Shown in pieces: positions 10,746 to 19,593 of a stretch of 41,399 nucleotides of DNA (position 1 is its first letter; each line of letters begins with the position of its first letter). The notes under the pieces were generated by a model that saw only the letters and a program-made list of their open reading frames with translations, was not told where the DNA came from and made no database searches. The translations under genes and the position numbers were made by a program. This DNA is from Actinobacillus sp. (GTDB taxonomy: Bacteria > Pseudomonadota > Gammaproteobacteria > Enterobacterales > Pasteurellaceae): contig JAHHQY010000009.1 in assembly GCA_020026115.1 (NCBI GenBank), positions 1 through 41,399 on the forward strand, given 5' to 3'.

Positions 10746-10964
10746 TTACTGCTGGGGGTTTTCGCCCTTAAGCGTATTATTTTGTAACGTTTGTGCAATG
10801 CGTTCATCAACATAATATCGGTTTACGGCGATAACTGCCCAAAGGGCTGCGGGAAGCCAACCTAATAAGGTAATTTGTAATACAAAACAGATTATGCCCG
10901 CCAAAGGACGGCCAATGGTGAAAAACGCAAAAAACGGGAAAAAAATAGCAATAAATGTTCGCAT
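10746..10964 (-). CDS. YqaE/Pmp3-family small membrane protein
   Basis: This 72-residue protein has two hydrophobic segments (about residues 3-17 and 21-46) joined by a short turn, with the family-like stretch ITLLGWLPAALWAV. A polar tail follows. Members of the Pmp3/YqaE family sit in the inner membrane and are linked to membrane potential or stress in other organisms; no function can be read here. The ATG at 10964 is preceded by GAGA at 7 bases. It lies alone between ettA (convergent) and recD (same strand, 109 bases upstream). The assignment rests on the two-segment pattern and the LLGWLP motif. Confidence 0.75.
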   Translation of the reverse strand: MRTFIAIFFPFFAFFTIGRPLAGIICFVLQITLLGWLPAALWAVIAVNRYYVDERIAQTLQNNTLKGENPQQ

Positions 10965-11073
10965 AACTTATCTCTTGTAACTAATTCTTTAGGGTGAGCG
11001 AGTATAAGGGCTTTTTCTTTTTTCGGCAATGACTTTGGCGTAGTTTTTTTAAGCGCAACGTCTTGATTAAACC

Positions 11074-13089
11074 CTATTTCGTTAAAAAATATTTTTCCAT
11101 TAAGGCCTCGCCTAAGGCACTTTGGCGTTCCGTTGCGGTGCGTACGGAATATTTCCAAACTTTTTCGCTACTGAAAATACTAATTTTTTCTTTCGCACGG
11201 GTTACGCCGGTATAAATCAATTCTTTACTTAAAACGGGGTTAAATTCTCGCGGTAAGACTAAAAAAGTATGTTTAAATTCTGAACCTTGCGATTTATGCA
11301 CCGTCATAACAAAAGCACTTTCATGGGCGGGTAATCGGCTCGGTAATTCGTTGTTGCCGTTTTCAAACCAATAGCGACCTTGTTTTTCCCCGTTGGCGTT
11401 GCTTTCAAGCAAATATAAACCGATGTCGCCATTATATAAATTGACGTTGCGATCGTTTTGAGTAATTAAAATCGGTTTGCCTAAGTAGTTTTCTTTGCCT
11501 TGATGAAAATGCAATAAGCCTTTATTTTTCAAGGCTTCAAAAATTAACTGATTTAAGGTTTCACTGCCTAAGGCGTTTTTTCTTAAAGCGGTTAAAAAGC
11601 GAATTTGATTAAATTTTTGAAAAATTTGCTCCACATAATTTTGCATAGGTAAATTTTGCTGATGCAAACTTTGAATATAATTTAAATAATCGGCGTATTC
11701 TTCCACCGCACGCTTAACGACCGCTTGCACGCATTGGCGTAATTGAAACTCTTCGGGCTTGCTGAAGGTTTGAATTTGGTCAAAGTTAATTAAGGCGATT
11801 TGCTCACTTTGCGGATATTTTGCGAATAATTGCCAGCTTTCCTCCCCTCTGCGGGCGTTAATGGCTCGCGCTAATTCCCCAATTTGCGGGCGAGAACCAA
11901 AACGGCGACTGGCCACTAAATGACAAAGGCAGTCGCGAAATGGTAAGGCCTGCGCTTGGGCAAATAAATTTTCCCCTGTGGTTTCGGCTAAATAAGCGCA
12001 ATGGGCTGGGCTGTAAGGTAATAATTGTTGCTGGCCGTTATATTGAAATTTGCCTAATTCCGCTAAAACCGCGCCCGCTTCCACGGAAGATAATTGATCT
12101 TGGTCGCCCAATAAAATGAGTTTTGTTTCAGGGCGCAAAGCGTTGATTAAGGTCGCCATTAAGGTTAAATCAATCATTGAGGCTTCATCGACCACCAACA
12201 CATCTACGTTTATGGGGTTTCTGGCGTGATATTTTGTTTCTGTTCCAAAATAACGCACGCCTAATAAACGATGTAAGGTTTCGGCTTCTTGCGGTAATTG
12301 TTGTTTTAATTCTTCGCTAATTTGAATATTTTCGCGATTTTGTAAATCTCGTAAGGAATTTTGCAAACTTTCCGTTAATCTCGCCGAAGCCTTGCCGGTG
12401 GGCGCAACTAATTTAATGCTTAAACGCCCTTGCGCTAAGGTTTGCAAGGCCAACAATAAACGCGTTACGGTGGTTGTTTTCCCCGTTCCTGGCCCGCCGG
12501 TTAAAATACAAAAAGGTTGTTTTATCGCCGTCGCCACCGCCATTTTTTGATAATGATGCGCTTCCCCTGGCATTAACTGACTGAACGCCTGCGGGAAAAA
12601 TCGATCTAAAACCTCTTTTATCTCTTGCGCCGAAAATTTGTTTTGGGTTTCTTGCTGAAAATATTGGTTAAAAAAATGCGCAATGCGATCTTCATCTTGC
12701 CAAACGCGATAAAAATATAAGGCGTTAAATTTAAAAACGAGGGGTTTAATTTCCGTTTCTGGCGTTTGGGTAAAGGCGATATGCTGAGCTAAAACTTCTT
12801 GCCATTGAGATACAGGAAAGACCATTTTCGCTTGAAATTTTTGTAACCATTCTTGCTTTTCTTGGCCTAAATTAAAGGGATTTTGTAACAATTTATCCGT
12901 TAATTTCACGCAAGTATGCCCCGCTTGTTGTTGGTGGTAACTGCATAAAGCGGAAAGAAAAATCGCTAAATCTTTGACTTCTTGCGGGTCATTTTCTGCT
13001 TGCTGTTTTTCGGCAATAAATTGAGCAAAATAATAATCTGCTTGGCTAATGGCATTTTCTTTTTTTAATTCTTGTAATAAGGCTAACAT
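11074..13089 (-). CDS. recD: Exodeoxyribonuclease V alpha subunit RecD
   Basis: RecD is the fast 5'-3' helicase of RecBCD, which unwinds and processes double-strand ends for repair and degrades linear foreign DNA. The 671 residues show the superfamily 1B helicase motifs in order: Walker A GGPGTGKTTT (about 196-206), VDEAS of motif II, LLGDQDQL of motif III, and VHKSQGSEF of motif V. The closing YTGVTRAK is motif VI. The ATG overlaps the end of the recB frame in TAATG, so the two are translationally coupled. A partial copy of the uptake-like motif (GCGCCGAA, 12627-12634) reads as FSAQE. The frame is intact. recC is not in this window, as expected for this family, where it is elsewhere in the genome. 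Confidence 0.95.
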   Translation of the reverse strand: MLALLQELKKENAISQADYYFAQFIAEKQQAENDPQEVKDLAIFLSALCSYHQQQAGHTCVKLTDKLLQNPFNLGQEKQEWLQKFQAKMVFPVSQWQEVLAQHIAFTQTPETEIKPLVFKFNALYFYRVWQDEDRIAHFFNQYFQQETQNKFSAQEIKEVLDRFFPQAFSQLMPGEAHHYQKMAVATAIKQPFCILTGGPGTGKTTTVTRLLLALQTLAQGRLSIKLVAPTGKASARLTESLQNSLRDLQNRENIQISEELKQQLPQEAETLHRLLGVRYFGTETKYHARNPINVDVLVVDEASMIDLTLMATLINALRPETKLILLGDQDQLSSVEAGAVLAELGKFQYNGQQQLLPYSPAHCAYLAETTGENLFAQAQALPFRDCLCHLVASRRFGSRPQIGELARAINARRGEESWQLFAKYPQSEQIALINFDQIQTFSKPEEFQLRQCVQAVVKRAVEEYADYLNYIQSLHQQNLPMQNYVEQIFQKFNQIRFLTALRKNALGSETLNQLIFEALKNKGLLHFHQGKENYLGKPILITQNDRNVNLYNGDIGLYLLESNANGEKQGRYWFENGNNELPSRLPAHESAFVMTVHKSQGSEFKHTFLVLPREFNPVLSKELIYTGVTRAKEKISIFSSEKVWKYSVRTATERQSALGEALMEKYFLTK

Positions 13090-13757
13090 TAAAATAACTC
13101 CTCTAATCCTACAATTAGGGCTTCTTCTGGTTTATCAAAATAAACCCCTTGTGAAGGCGTGCCATTCATACCACGTAAAAATGGATAAATTACTCCACCG
13201 AAATCCTGCGTATATTGATAATTTGGCAGGCGCATTTTTAAATAACGATGTAAAGCCACACAGTAAATTAAATACTGCCAATCATAATGTTCACTTTGCA
13301 TTTTTTCTTGTAATCGCTCATTTTGATAGGCTTTATAACTCGCCCCTAAAAAACTTGATTTATAGTCCACTAAATAATATTTCCCTTCATGGCGAAAAAC
13401 TAAGTCAATAAAGCCGTGCATCATTCCTTTAAAAGCCCCTAATTCTAAAGGCTCGGTTTTTAAATGATGATAATTCGCTAAAAGTTTATTAAATTTCGTG
13501 GCGTTAAATTTATGGGTTATTTTAAAGAAAAATTCCATTTCATTTAGGCGATCTTGCATTTTAATTTGTGCAAAACATAATGGATTTTCTGCCATTAACG
13601 GGGTCGTTAAAATGCATTGCATCCATTTCGCTAATGCTTGCAAAATCTCTGTTTCGTTTTCTTCAGTTATCGTTAAATTTAAACGGCGTGCTAATTGTAA
13701 AAATAACGGGTGATTTTGTGCGATAAAATCCGTTTCTAAAGCCTGAGTAAAATCCAC
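13089..13757 (-). pseudogene. recB: RecB C-terminal nuclease domain, separated from recB by an in-frame TAG
   Basis: This 222-residue frame is the nuclease domain of RecB, in the same reading frame as the helicase part upstream. It carries the metal-binding core GFIDLVF and LVDYKSSFLG, which corresponds to the Asp-Asp-Lys active site of RecB. The QYLIYCVALHRYL helix follows. The stop TAG at 13776-13778 and six sense codons lie between the two parts. A GTG at 13757 could start translation of this piece but has no clear ribosome binding site. If made separately it would lack the helicase and the tether. It overlaps recD by one base. Alternatives are a recent nonsense mutation, suppression by an amber-reading tRNA, or a sequencing error. 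Confidence 0.8.
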
Positions 13758-13775
13758 TTTTTCTAAAAAACTATG

Positions 13776-16700
13776 CTAGGCGGTTCCCGCTTTTTCCCCT
13801 TTGCTTAAATCGAAGGGGGATAAACCTTGGGGATAATCTAACGGCGTTTCTATTTCAAAACTTTCAAATAAATTAAAGGCATTTTCGCTTTTTAGATCGC
13901 TTTCATCATAATCTGCATCGCTTTGGAAATAAGCGTTTTTAGGGGTTTCTAAAAGCGTATCCCCTTGCTTAGCTAAATGTTTATATTTAATTTTTGTAAA
14001 ACTTAAGGTTGTCCAATCTTTTTGAATATTTCCCGTAAATTCACAGGCTTTTAAAACGCTTGGGGTTTTATTTTCTGTAAAAGGTTCTGGATAAGAAGTG
14101 AGACTTTCACTTTCTGCAATTTGAATATTTTCCTGCCCCGCTTTACGTTGCCAATTTTGAATTAAAGGTTGCACATTTTGTTCTGTTTTCGCTAAGGAAA
14201 TACCCAACGCGCCTTCACTTAAAGCATACCAAAGCGCGCTCCAGTCTTTTCCTTGAGGACTTTTTCTGCATAAAACTTGCGGTAACGCCATAACGACTTG
14301 ATATTTTGCGCGGGTTAACGCCACATAAAGTAAACGCATTTCTTCCGCCAGATCTTCGCGCAGAATTTTTTCTTTTTCTTCGTGGTGAATATCCCAAAAA
14401 ACTTGCTGTTCTTCTTTGTCAAAATAAGTATCAATGTCATTATTTCGTTGACTTACCGTGCTATGGGCAAAAGGCAACCAAACTAAATCATAAGCCAGAC
14501 CTTTTGATTTATGGATAGTCACGAGTTTCACTAAAGCACGATCGCTTTCTAAACGAATTTCTGCCGTATCCGCACCCATATTTTCGTCCGTGACATTCTT
14601 TTCAAACCAATGTAATAAAGCCGATTCACTTTCATTTAAAACGCTGGCTTGTTGTAAAAGTCCGGCTAAATGAAGATAGTCGGTAAGTTTGCGTTCGCCA
14701 CCGCTACATTGGAATTGACGTTCGTTTAATTGCTCTTTTTCTAATAACTCATGCAACATCGGTAAAACGCCTTGTTGTTGCCATAAACGTTGATAAGTTA
14801 AAAAGCGTGCCACATAGTCTTCCCACAGGTTTTCTTGTTGTTTAATGGCGTAAATTTCTTCTAAGGTTAAACCGAATAAAGAACAACTTAAGGCATTTAA
14901 AACATGGCGTTCACTTAAAGGGTTTAAACAGGCGGATAAAATCCATAATAAATCGCGCGCAATATCACTTTGAAAGACTTTATTTCTTTCTGAAAGATAT
15001 ACCGAGTTAATGCCTTGTTCATCTAAGGCTTGTTTCACTAATTCCGCTTGGGTTTTATTGCGTAATAAGACCGCAATATTTTCAGCCGAAACGCAAGTAT
15101 CGCCTAAAGTGGCTTGCCCTTTTTTCGCACTTTCCAACCATTCTCGAATAGATTTCGCGCAAGTTTTTGCTAAATCTGCATCGCTACTTTCTTCGCTATT
15201 TTGTGTGTAAATTCTCAATGGGGGTTCAATTTGCCCATTTAATTTAAAGTCCGCTAATTCTTTCGCCGCATGGACTTGTTGATATTGAATATCTTCATAT
15301 AAAAAGGTATTGGGCGTATTTTCATTTTGCGGAAAAGTAAATAACTGGTTAATCGCTGTAATTAAGCCTTTTTTAGAACGCCAGTTATGATTTAACGTAT
15401 ATTGATGGGTGGATTTTTTCGCGGCATTTAAATAAGAAAAAATATCCGCACCACGGAATTTATAAATCGATTGTTTCGGGTCGCCAATCATTAAAAATCC
15501 CGTTGTTTGTTCCGTTTCTTGTAAATAGATTTGCGAAAAAATAAAGTATTGTTGTGCGTCCGTATCCTGAAATTCATCAATCATCGCAAAGGGATATTGT
15601 GTCCGAATTAAATGGGCTAATTCTTTGCCTTGTTCGCCTTGCAAAGCCTTTTGCATTAAACGCAATAAATCGTCGTAATATTTCTCGGTGTTATTTTCTT
15701 TATAATCCGCTAACTTTTGCCCCACTTCTTGTAAGAATTGATATTGTAATAAGGTTTCATTAAGCTGATTTTTCTTTTCTAAAGGTTCTATTTCTAATAA
15801 GAAATTCTCTGCTTGAACTAATAAAGGATGTTCAAAAGGCTCAAACTTTTTCGCGGTATTATTGATCACCGCACCTTGCGTAAAATATTTAGCGATTTCT
15901 TTTGGGACTTGATAATTTTCTGTATCTAATACCCAGTTTTGCACGGCATTAAAATATTTTTGATAATTATTATTGGTGTTTCTTTTTAATTTCGTGCCAT
16001 TTTCTAAATAAAGTTGCCATAACTCATCACTTTGTTTTAGCCAGGCTTCTTTAAAAGCTAAAACTAAGCGTTCTTGTTTTTCTAAAGTCGGCGCAATTTG
16101 TTGTTCTAATAATTCACTGACCGATAAATGAACAAATACATTTTCTTCTTTTAATGCTAATTTTTTACCAATAAAATTCCCCACATTTTTTAATAAAGTT
16201 TGTGGGGTTTTTAATTTATCCATAATAAATTTTGCCACCAACAAAGGCTGGGAATAAAAGTTTTCTCGCCATACTTCATTGGCAAAACGTTCTTTTAAAC
16301 TTTTTTCTAAAGTTTCATCAATTAAATTGATTTCAAAAGGCATACCTGAATTAAAGGCATAACGTTTTAACATTCGTTGACAGAAACTATGGATAGTAAA
16401 AATAGAGGCTAAATCAAAGTCTTGTTCCGCTAAGGTTAAGCGCGTAATCGCAATATCTAAATTCGGGATAAGTGGAATCAATTCTTTTAAATAGGCATCT
16501 TCCACTTGGTTTAAATCTTGATGTTGTAAATAATCTTGTAAGGCTAATTTGGCTTGATAAATCCGCTCACGAATCCGCCCTTTTAATTCTTCCGTGGCCA
16601 TTTTGGTAAAGGTCACCACTAAAATTTGATCGACCGTTAAAGCCTCAGGAAAGGCATTTTCGCCAACTTGTAATAAAAGACGTAAATATAATGAGGCAAT

Positions 16701-16784
16701 GGTATGAGTTTTCCCCGTACCTGCGGAAGCTTCAATTAAATTTATGGTGGGTAAAGGTAAGGTTAAGGGATTTAAAGGTAGCAT
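13776..16784 (-). CDS. recB: Exodeoxyribonuclease V beta subunit RecB, helicase part, truncated by TAG
   Basis: RecB is the 3'-5' helicase and the only nuclease of RecBCD. This part has 1002 residues with Walker A EASAGTGKT near the N-terminus, VVTFTKMATEEL, the motif II stretch AMIDEFQDTD, and the motif VI stretch LLYVALTRAK. The full protein in the family is near 1180-1220 residues; 1002 plus the 222 downstream plus the gap fits. The truncation falls right after KAGTA, where E. coli RecB continues with AGTFLHSLF, so the TAG stands in place of a leucine codon and is one base from TTG. The ATG at 16784 follows grxB's terminator. Without its nuclease domain the enzyme should unwind but not cut, and should not respond to Chi by cleavage. 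Confidence 0.9.
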   Translation of the reverse strand: MLPLNPLTLPLPTINLIEASAGTGKTHTIASLYLRLLLQVGENAFPEALTVDQILVVTFTKMATEELKGRIRERIYQAKLALQDYLQHQDLNQVEDAYLKELIPLIPNLDIAITRLTLAEQDFDLASIFTIHSFCQRMLKRYAFNSGMPFEINLIDETLEKSLKERFANEVWRENFYSQPLLVAKFIMDKLKTPQTLLKNVGNFIGKKLALKEENVFVHLSVSELLEQQIAPTLEKQERLVLAFKEAWLKQSDELWQLYLENGTKLKRNTNNNYQKYFNAVQNWVLDTENYQVPKEIAKYFTQGAVINNTAKKFEPFEHPLLVQAENFLLEIEPLEKKNQLNETLLQYQFLQEVGQKLADYKENNTEKYYDDLLRLMQKALQGEQGKELAHLIRTQYPFAMIDEFQDTDAQQYFIFSQIYLQETEQTTGFLMIGDPKQSIYKFRGADIFSYLNAAKKSTHQYTLNHNWRSKKGLITAINQLFTFPQNENTPNTFLYEDIQYQQVHAAKELADFKLNGQIEPPLRIYTQNSEESSDADLAKTCAKSIREWLESAKKGQATLGDTCVSAENIAVLLRNKTQAELVKQALDEQGINSVYLSERNKVFQSDIARDLLWILSACLNPLSERHVLNALSCSLFGLTLEEIYAIKQQENLWEDYVARFLTYQRLWQQQGVLPMLHELLEKEQLNERQFQCSGGERKLTDYLHLAGLLQQASVLNESESALLHWFEKNVTDENMGADTAEIRLESDRALVKLVTIHKSKGLAYDLVWLPFAHSTVSQRNNDIDTYFDKEEQQVFWDIHHEEKEKILREDLAEEMRLLYVALTRAKYQVVMALPQVLCRKSPQGKDWSALWYALSEGALGISLAKTEQNVQPLIQNWQRKAGQENIQIAESESLTSYPEPFTENKTPSVLKACEFTGNIQKDWTTLSFTKIKYKHLAKQGDTLLETPKNAYFQSDADYDESDLKSENAFNLFESFEIETPLDYPQGLSPFDLSKGEKAGTA

Positions 16785-16815
16785 CTTATGGCCTTAGACT
16801 TAAAGAAAGAAAAAA

Positions 16816-16839
16816 TTCGGCGCAAGATATTACGCCGAA
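16816..16839 (-). terminator. Terminator of grxB
   Basis: On the minus strand TTCGGCG and CGCCGAA form a 7-bp stem with a 10-base loop, followed by six T. One arm is a partial copy of the CGCRCCGAA motif (TTCGGCGC, 16816-16823). Confidence 0.7.
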
Positions 16840-16848
16840 AACAAAAAA

Positions 16849-17496
16849 TTAACGTTGGTTATGCCAGAATAATGGAATGTGCGTATTTTGCGCCATGGTA
16901 TCCACATATGCTTTCACTTTCTCTGGGAAAACTAAGCCTTTTACGCAAGTTAAATTGCGCAACATTGGGAATAAAATAATGTCTTCATAAGAAAGTTGAG
17001 CATTTAAGGCCTGAGGGCTTTGAATGAGGGCGTCTAAACTTAATAAGTCAGCATTTAATTGTTGAATATACTCTGCAGAATTTGCCATATTCTCTGCAAA
17101 ATCGCCAATTTTCGCGGATTTTTTCTCAGTGAAATAATCAATCGCGCCTTGTGTTGCAAACTCTTCTAAACCTAATAAAACGCAACGTGGATGTAATAAG
17201 CGGTAATAATACTGCCCCACTTTATCGCACCAAGCCTGAATTTCTGGACGAATGTCATCTTTTAAGATTTTTTCGCCATAATTTTCATCAATATAACGCA
17301 CGATATCTAAACTTTCGCCCATAGGCGTGCCATCTTCTTTCATTAAAATCGGCACTAATTTTTTACCCACTAAACCAATTGGCGTTTCTTCGTCATCGTT
17401 TAATAAGGTTACGTTTTCCACTGGGACATTTTTTAAACCGAAAATCATACGCGGACGTACGCAATACGGGCAATGATCATAAATATAAAGTTTCAT
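16849..17496 (-). CDS. grxB: Glutaredoxin 2 (GrxB)
   Basis: GrxB is a glutathione-dependent disulfide oxidoreductase of the cytoplasm with a GST-like fold. The 215 residues begin with the thioredoxin-type domain holding the active site CPYC at residues 9-12 and the cis-proline stretch KLVPIL. The helical C-terminal domain, with LHPRCVLLGLEEF, completes it. The length matches E. coli GrxB (215). The ATG follows a strong AAAGGAG at seven bases. It lies downstream of truA on the same strand with 46 bases between and has its own terminator before recB. Confidence 0.93.
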   Translation of the reverse strand: MKLYIYDHCPYCVRPRMIFGLKNVPVENVTLLNDDEETPIGLVGKKLVPILMKEDGTPMGESLDIVRYIDENYGEKILKDDIRPEIQAWCDKVGQYYYRLLHPRCVLLGLEEFATQGAIDYFTEKKSAKIGDFAENMANSAEYIQQLNADLLSLDALIQSPQALNAQLSYEDIILFPMLRNLTCVKGLVFPEKVKAYVDTMAQNTHIPLFWHNQR

Positions 17497-17529
17497 TTTA
17501 TTCTCCTTTAAAAATAAAATTTAACGACT

Positions 17530-17538
17530 CGCACCGAA
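17530..17538 (+). repeat. Single CGCRCCGAA motif between truA and grxB
   Basis: CGCACCGAA preceded by ACT and followed by ATTTT. It is not paired with an inverted partner nearby, so it is not part of a hairpin. Confidence 0.75.
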
Positions 17539-17542
17539 ATTT

Positions 17543-18334
17543 TTACCATTCATCGGGTAAAAATAAAGGGCCTAAAGGCATTTCAGGCAACTGAAATTTC
17601 GTAGGATAAAAGGCTTTCACCAAATATAATCCATAAGGTTTTGCCGTTGGCGCAGCTTGACTGCGATCTTTCGCTTTAAGCAAGTTGGCGATCCAATCGA
17701 CATTTTGATGACCGCAACCAATTTCTAACAAACTGCCCACAATATTACGCACCATATGATGTAAAAAAGCGTTCGCTTGAATATCAACAATCACATAATG
17801 GCCTCGACGCACAACTTGCACATGTTGTACATTGCGCCACGGCGTTTTTGACTGGCATTGGGACGCGCGAAAACTGGTAAAATCTTGCTCGCCTAATAAG
17901 GCTTGCCCCGCTTCGTGCATTTTCTTTTCATCAAGAGGTAAATGAAAATGCGTTACGCCTTTCTCTAAAATCGCACTTCGTTGCGCTTGATTTAAAATAA
18001 TGTAGCGATAACGGCGAGCGGTTGCGCTAAAACGAGCGTGAAAATCCTCATCCACCACTTTAGCCCAACGTACTGCAATATCATCGGGTAAATTCGCATT
18101 CACGCCAAAGCTCCAGGCTTTTTCAGGGCGAATCACGTCTGTTTCAAAATGCACCACTTGCCCTGTGGCATGCACGCCAGAATCCGTACGGCCGGCACAA
18201 AAAACTTCCACCGGTTCATTGGCCACAAAAGATAAGGCTTTTTCTAACATTCCTTGCACGCTGGCGACTTTTTCTTGGCGTTGCCAGCCGTAATAATTTT
18301 GTCCTTGATATTCAACACCTAAGGCAATTTTCAT
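17543..18334 (-). CDS. truA: tRNA pseudouridine(38-40) synthase TruA
   Basis: TruA isomerises uridines 38, 39 and 40 in the anticodon arm of many tRNAs. With the ATG at 18334 the protein has 263 residues and begins MKIALGVEYQG, which matches the family's N-terminus. This ATG has AAGGA six to seven bases upstream, while the longer frame to 18379 adds 15 residues not typical of the family. The catalytic aspartate is Asp51 in AGRTDSGVHATGQ. The FLHHMVRNIVG motif near the C-terminus is also characteristic. It lies upstream of grxB on the same strand and divergent to lpxL. Confidence 0.95.
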   Translation of the reverse strand: MKIALGVEYQGQNYYGWQRQEKVASVQGMLEKALSFVANEPVEVFCAGRTDSGVHATGQVVHFETDVIRPEKAWSFGVNANLPDDIAVRWAKVVDEDFHARFSATARRYRYIILNQAQRSAILEKGVTHFHLPLDEKKMHEAGQALLGEQDFTSFRASQCQSKTPWRNVQHVQVVRRGHYVIVDIQANAFLHHMVRNIVGSLLEIGCGHQNVDWIANLLKAKDRSQAAPTAKPYGLYLVKAFYPTKFQLPEMPLGPLFLPDEW

Positions 18335-18493
18335 AATCATTCCTTGCACTTTTTGCTCGAGGGCAAATAAAAAAGCCACATTATAAATTGTCTTAGAAAA
18401 TGTGCAAAAATTTTTATCCTTCGGGAAAAGTATGCATTTTGGCAGATTTTTCGCTAAAATAAGCGCCTTTTTTTAATAGATTGATTTTTTATT

Positions 18494-19423
18494 ATGGCAA
18501 AAACAACCTTACCCCGCTTTCAGTGGTCTTTTTTACAGCCAAAATATTGGCTTTTATGGTTCGGCATTGGTCTTTGGCGTGCTTTACTTCTTCTGCCTTA
18601 TCCTTGCTTAGTGCAAGTTGGGCGCGCTTTAAGCGGGCTTTTCGCTCACTTAGGCGTGGGCAAAAAGCGTTTGAAAGTCGCGCGCCGAAATTTGGAATTA
18701 TGCTTCCCAACCTTCAGCGCAGAAAAAATTGATGAACTTTTAAAAGCCAACCAACTTTCTGTGGGTATGGCGATTATCGAAACAGGTATGGCGTGGTTTT
18801 GGTCGGATAAACGCATTAAAAAATGGTGCAAAATTGAAGGCGCAGAACATTTAAACACTCAGCAAGGCATTTTATTAGTTGGCGTGCATTTTTTAACCTT
18901 AGAATTAGGCGCGCGCATCATTGGTTTGCATAAACCGGGCATCGGCGTTTATCGCCCGAACGACAACCCTGTTTTTGATTGGCTTCAAGTGCGAGGCAGA
19001 ATGCGCTCTAATAAAGCGATGTTGGATCGCAAAGACTTACGCGGAATGATTAAAGCCTTACGCCGTGGCGAGATGATTTGGTACGCACCCGACCACGATT
19101 ACGGCCGTAAAAATGTTGTGTTTGCGCCGTTTTTTGCCGTTTCACAAACGGCCACCACAACGGGCAGTTACTATTTATTACATTCTGCACCAAAAAGCGC
19201 GGTCATTCCTTTTGCGCCTGTGCGCAAGGGGGATTTTTCAGGTTATGTGCTGAAAGTTTCCCCTGCGGTTGATTTTTCCGCCTTAAAAGATGAACAGCAA
19301 ATTGCCTGTCAAATGAATCAAGTCGTTGAAAAAGAAATATTAAAAGCGGTCGATCAATATATGTGGATGCACCGCCGTTTTAAAACGCGTCCAAATGAAA
19401 ACGACCCGAGCTTGTATCTTTAA
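18494..19423 (+). CDS. lpxL: Lipid A biosynthesis lauroyl acyltransferase LpxL (HtrB)
   Basis: LpxL transfers a secondary acyl chain to Kdo2-lipid IVA at the inner membrane during lipid A synthesis. The 309 residues show one N-terminal membrane segment (about residues 18-38) and the acyltransferase motif H-x4-E as HFLTLELG, with His132 and Glu137. The conserved stretches YRPNDNP, RSNKAMLDRKDL and WYAPDHDYG follow, ending with MWMHRRFKTRP. These match E. coli LpxL more closely than LpxM or LpxP as I recall them. The Haemophilus homologue is named HtrB and its loss lowers growth at high temperature. The gene is divergent to truA and followed by its own terminator. A CGCRCCGAA motif lies inside (18681-18689), read as Ala-Arg-Arg-Asn. 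Confidence 0.93.
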   Translation: MAKTTLPRFQWSFLQPKYWLLWFGIGLWRALLLLPYPCLVQVGRALSGLFAHLGVGKKRLKVARRNLELCFPTFSAEKIDELLKANQLSVGMAIIETGMAWFWSDKRIKKWCKIEGAEHLNTQQGILLVGVHFLTLELGARIIGLHKPGIGVYRPNDNPVFDWLQVRGRMRSNKAMLDRKDLRGMIKALRRGEMIWYAPDHDYGRKNVVFAPFFAVSQTATTTGSYYLLHSAPKSAVIPFAPVRKGDFSGYVLKVSPAVDFSALKDEQQIACQMNQVVEKEILKAVDQYMWMHRRFKTRPNENDPSLYL

Positions 19424-19431
19424 CGAAAAAC

Positions 19432-19468
19432 GCTCGCACCGAATTTTTTCCTTTTTTTCGGCGCGAGC
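19432..19468 (+). terminator. Terminator of lpxL built from two inverted CGCRCCGAA motifs
   Basis: GCTCGCACCGAA and TTCGGCGCGAGC pair over 12 positions with one A-C mismatch, followed by a run of seven T after CA. Each arm is a complete copy of the genome motif. Confidence 0.85.
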
Positions 19469-19491
19469 ATTTTTTTATTCGCTTTAAGCGA

Positions 19492-19549
19492 AATAAAATC
19501 TATTCTTATTCAATTTTTTATTGTGTTATTTTTGAAAAAAAAGTAATAT
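19492..19549 (+). promoter_or_regulatory. Candidate promoter and Fur-like palindrome of the TonB-dependent receptor
   Basis: TTGTGT (19521-19526) and TAATAT (19544-19549) are 17 bases apart and lie 45 bases before the receptor ATG. Just upstream, 19492-19510 is a 19-base imperfect palindrome with AATAA at one end and TTATT at the other. It matches about 10 of 19 positions of the Fur consensus. Iron control by Fur would suit the gene but the match is weak. Confidence 0.35.
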
Positions 19550-19593
19550 TGCGCATCTTTTTTTATATTTATTCTTTTATTACAGGAATTTTT

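Noticed and set aside
10568..10813. Small minus-strand frame across the ettA terminator
   Set aside because: It runs through the terminator and overlaps both ettA and the yqaE-like gene, so it is a shadow.
18380..18493. A promoter for lpxL with TTGGCA and TAAAAT
   Set aside because: The two hexamers are only 10 bases apart, so they do not form a normal sigma-70 promoter; no better pair was clear.
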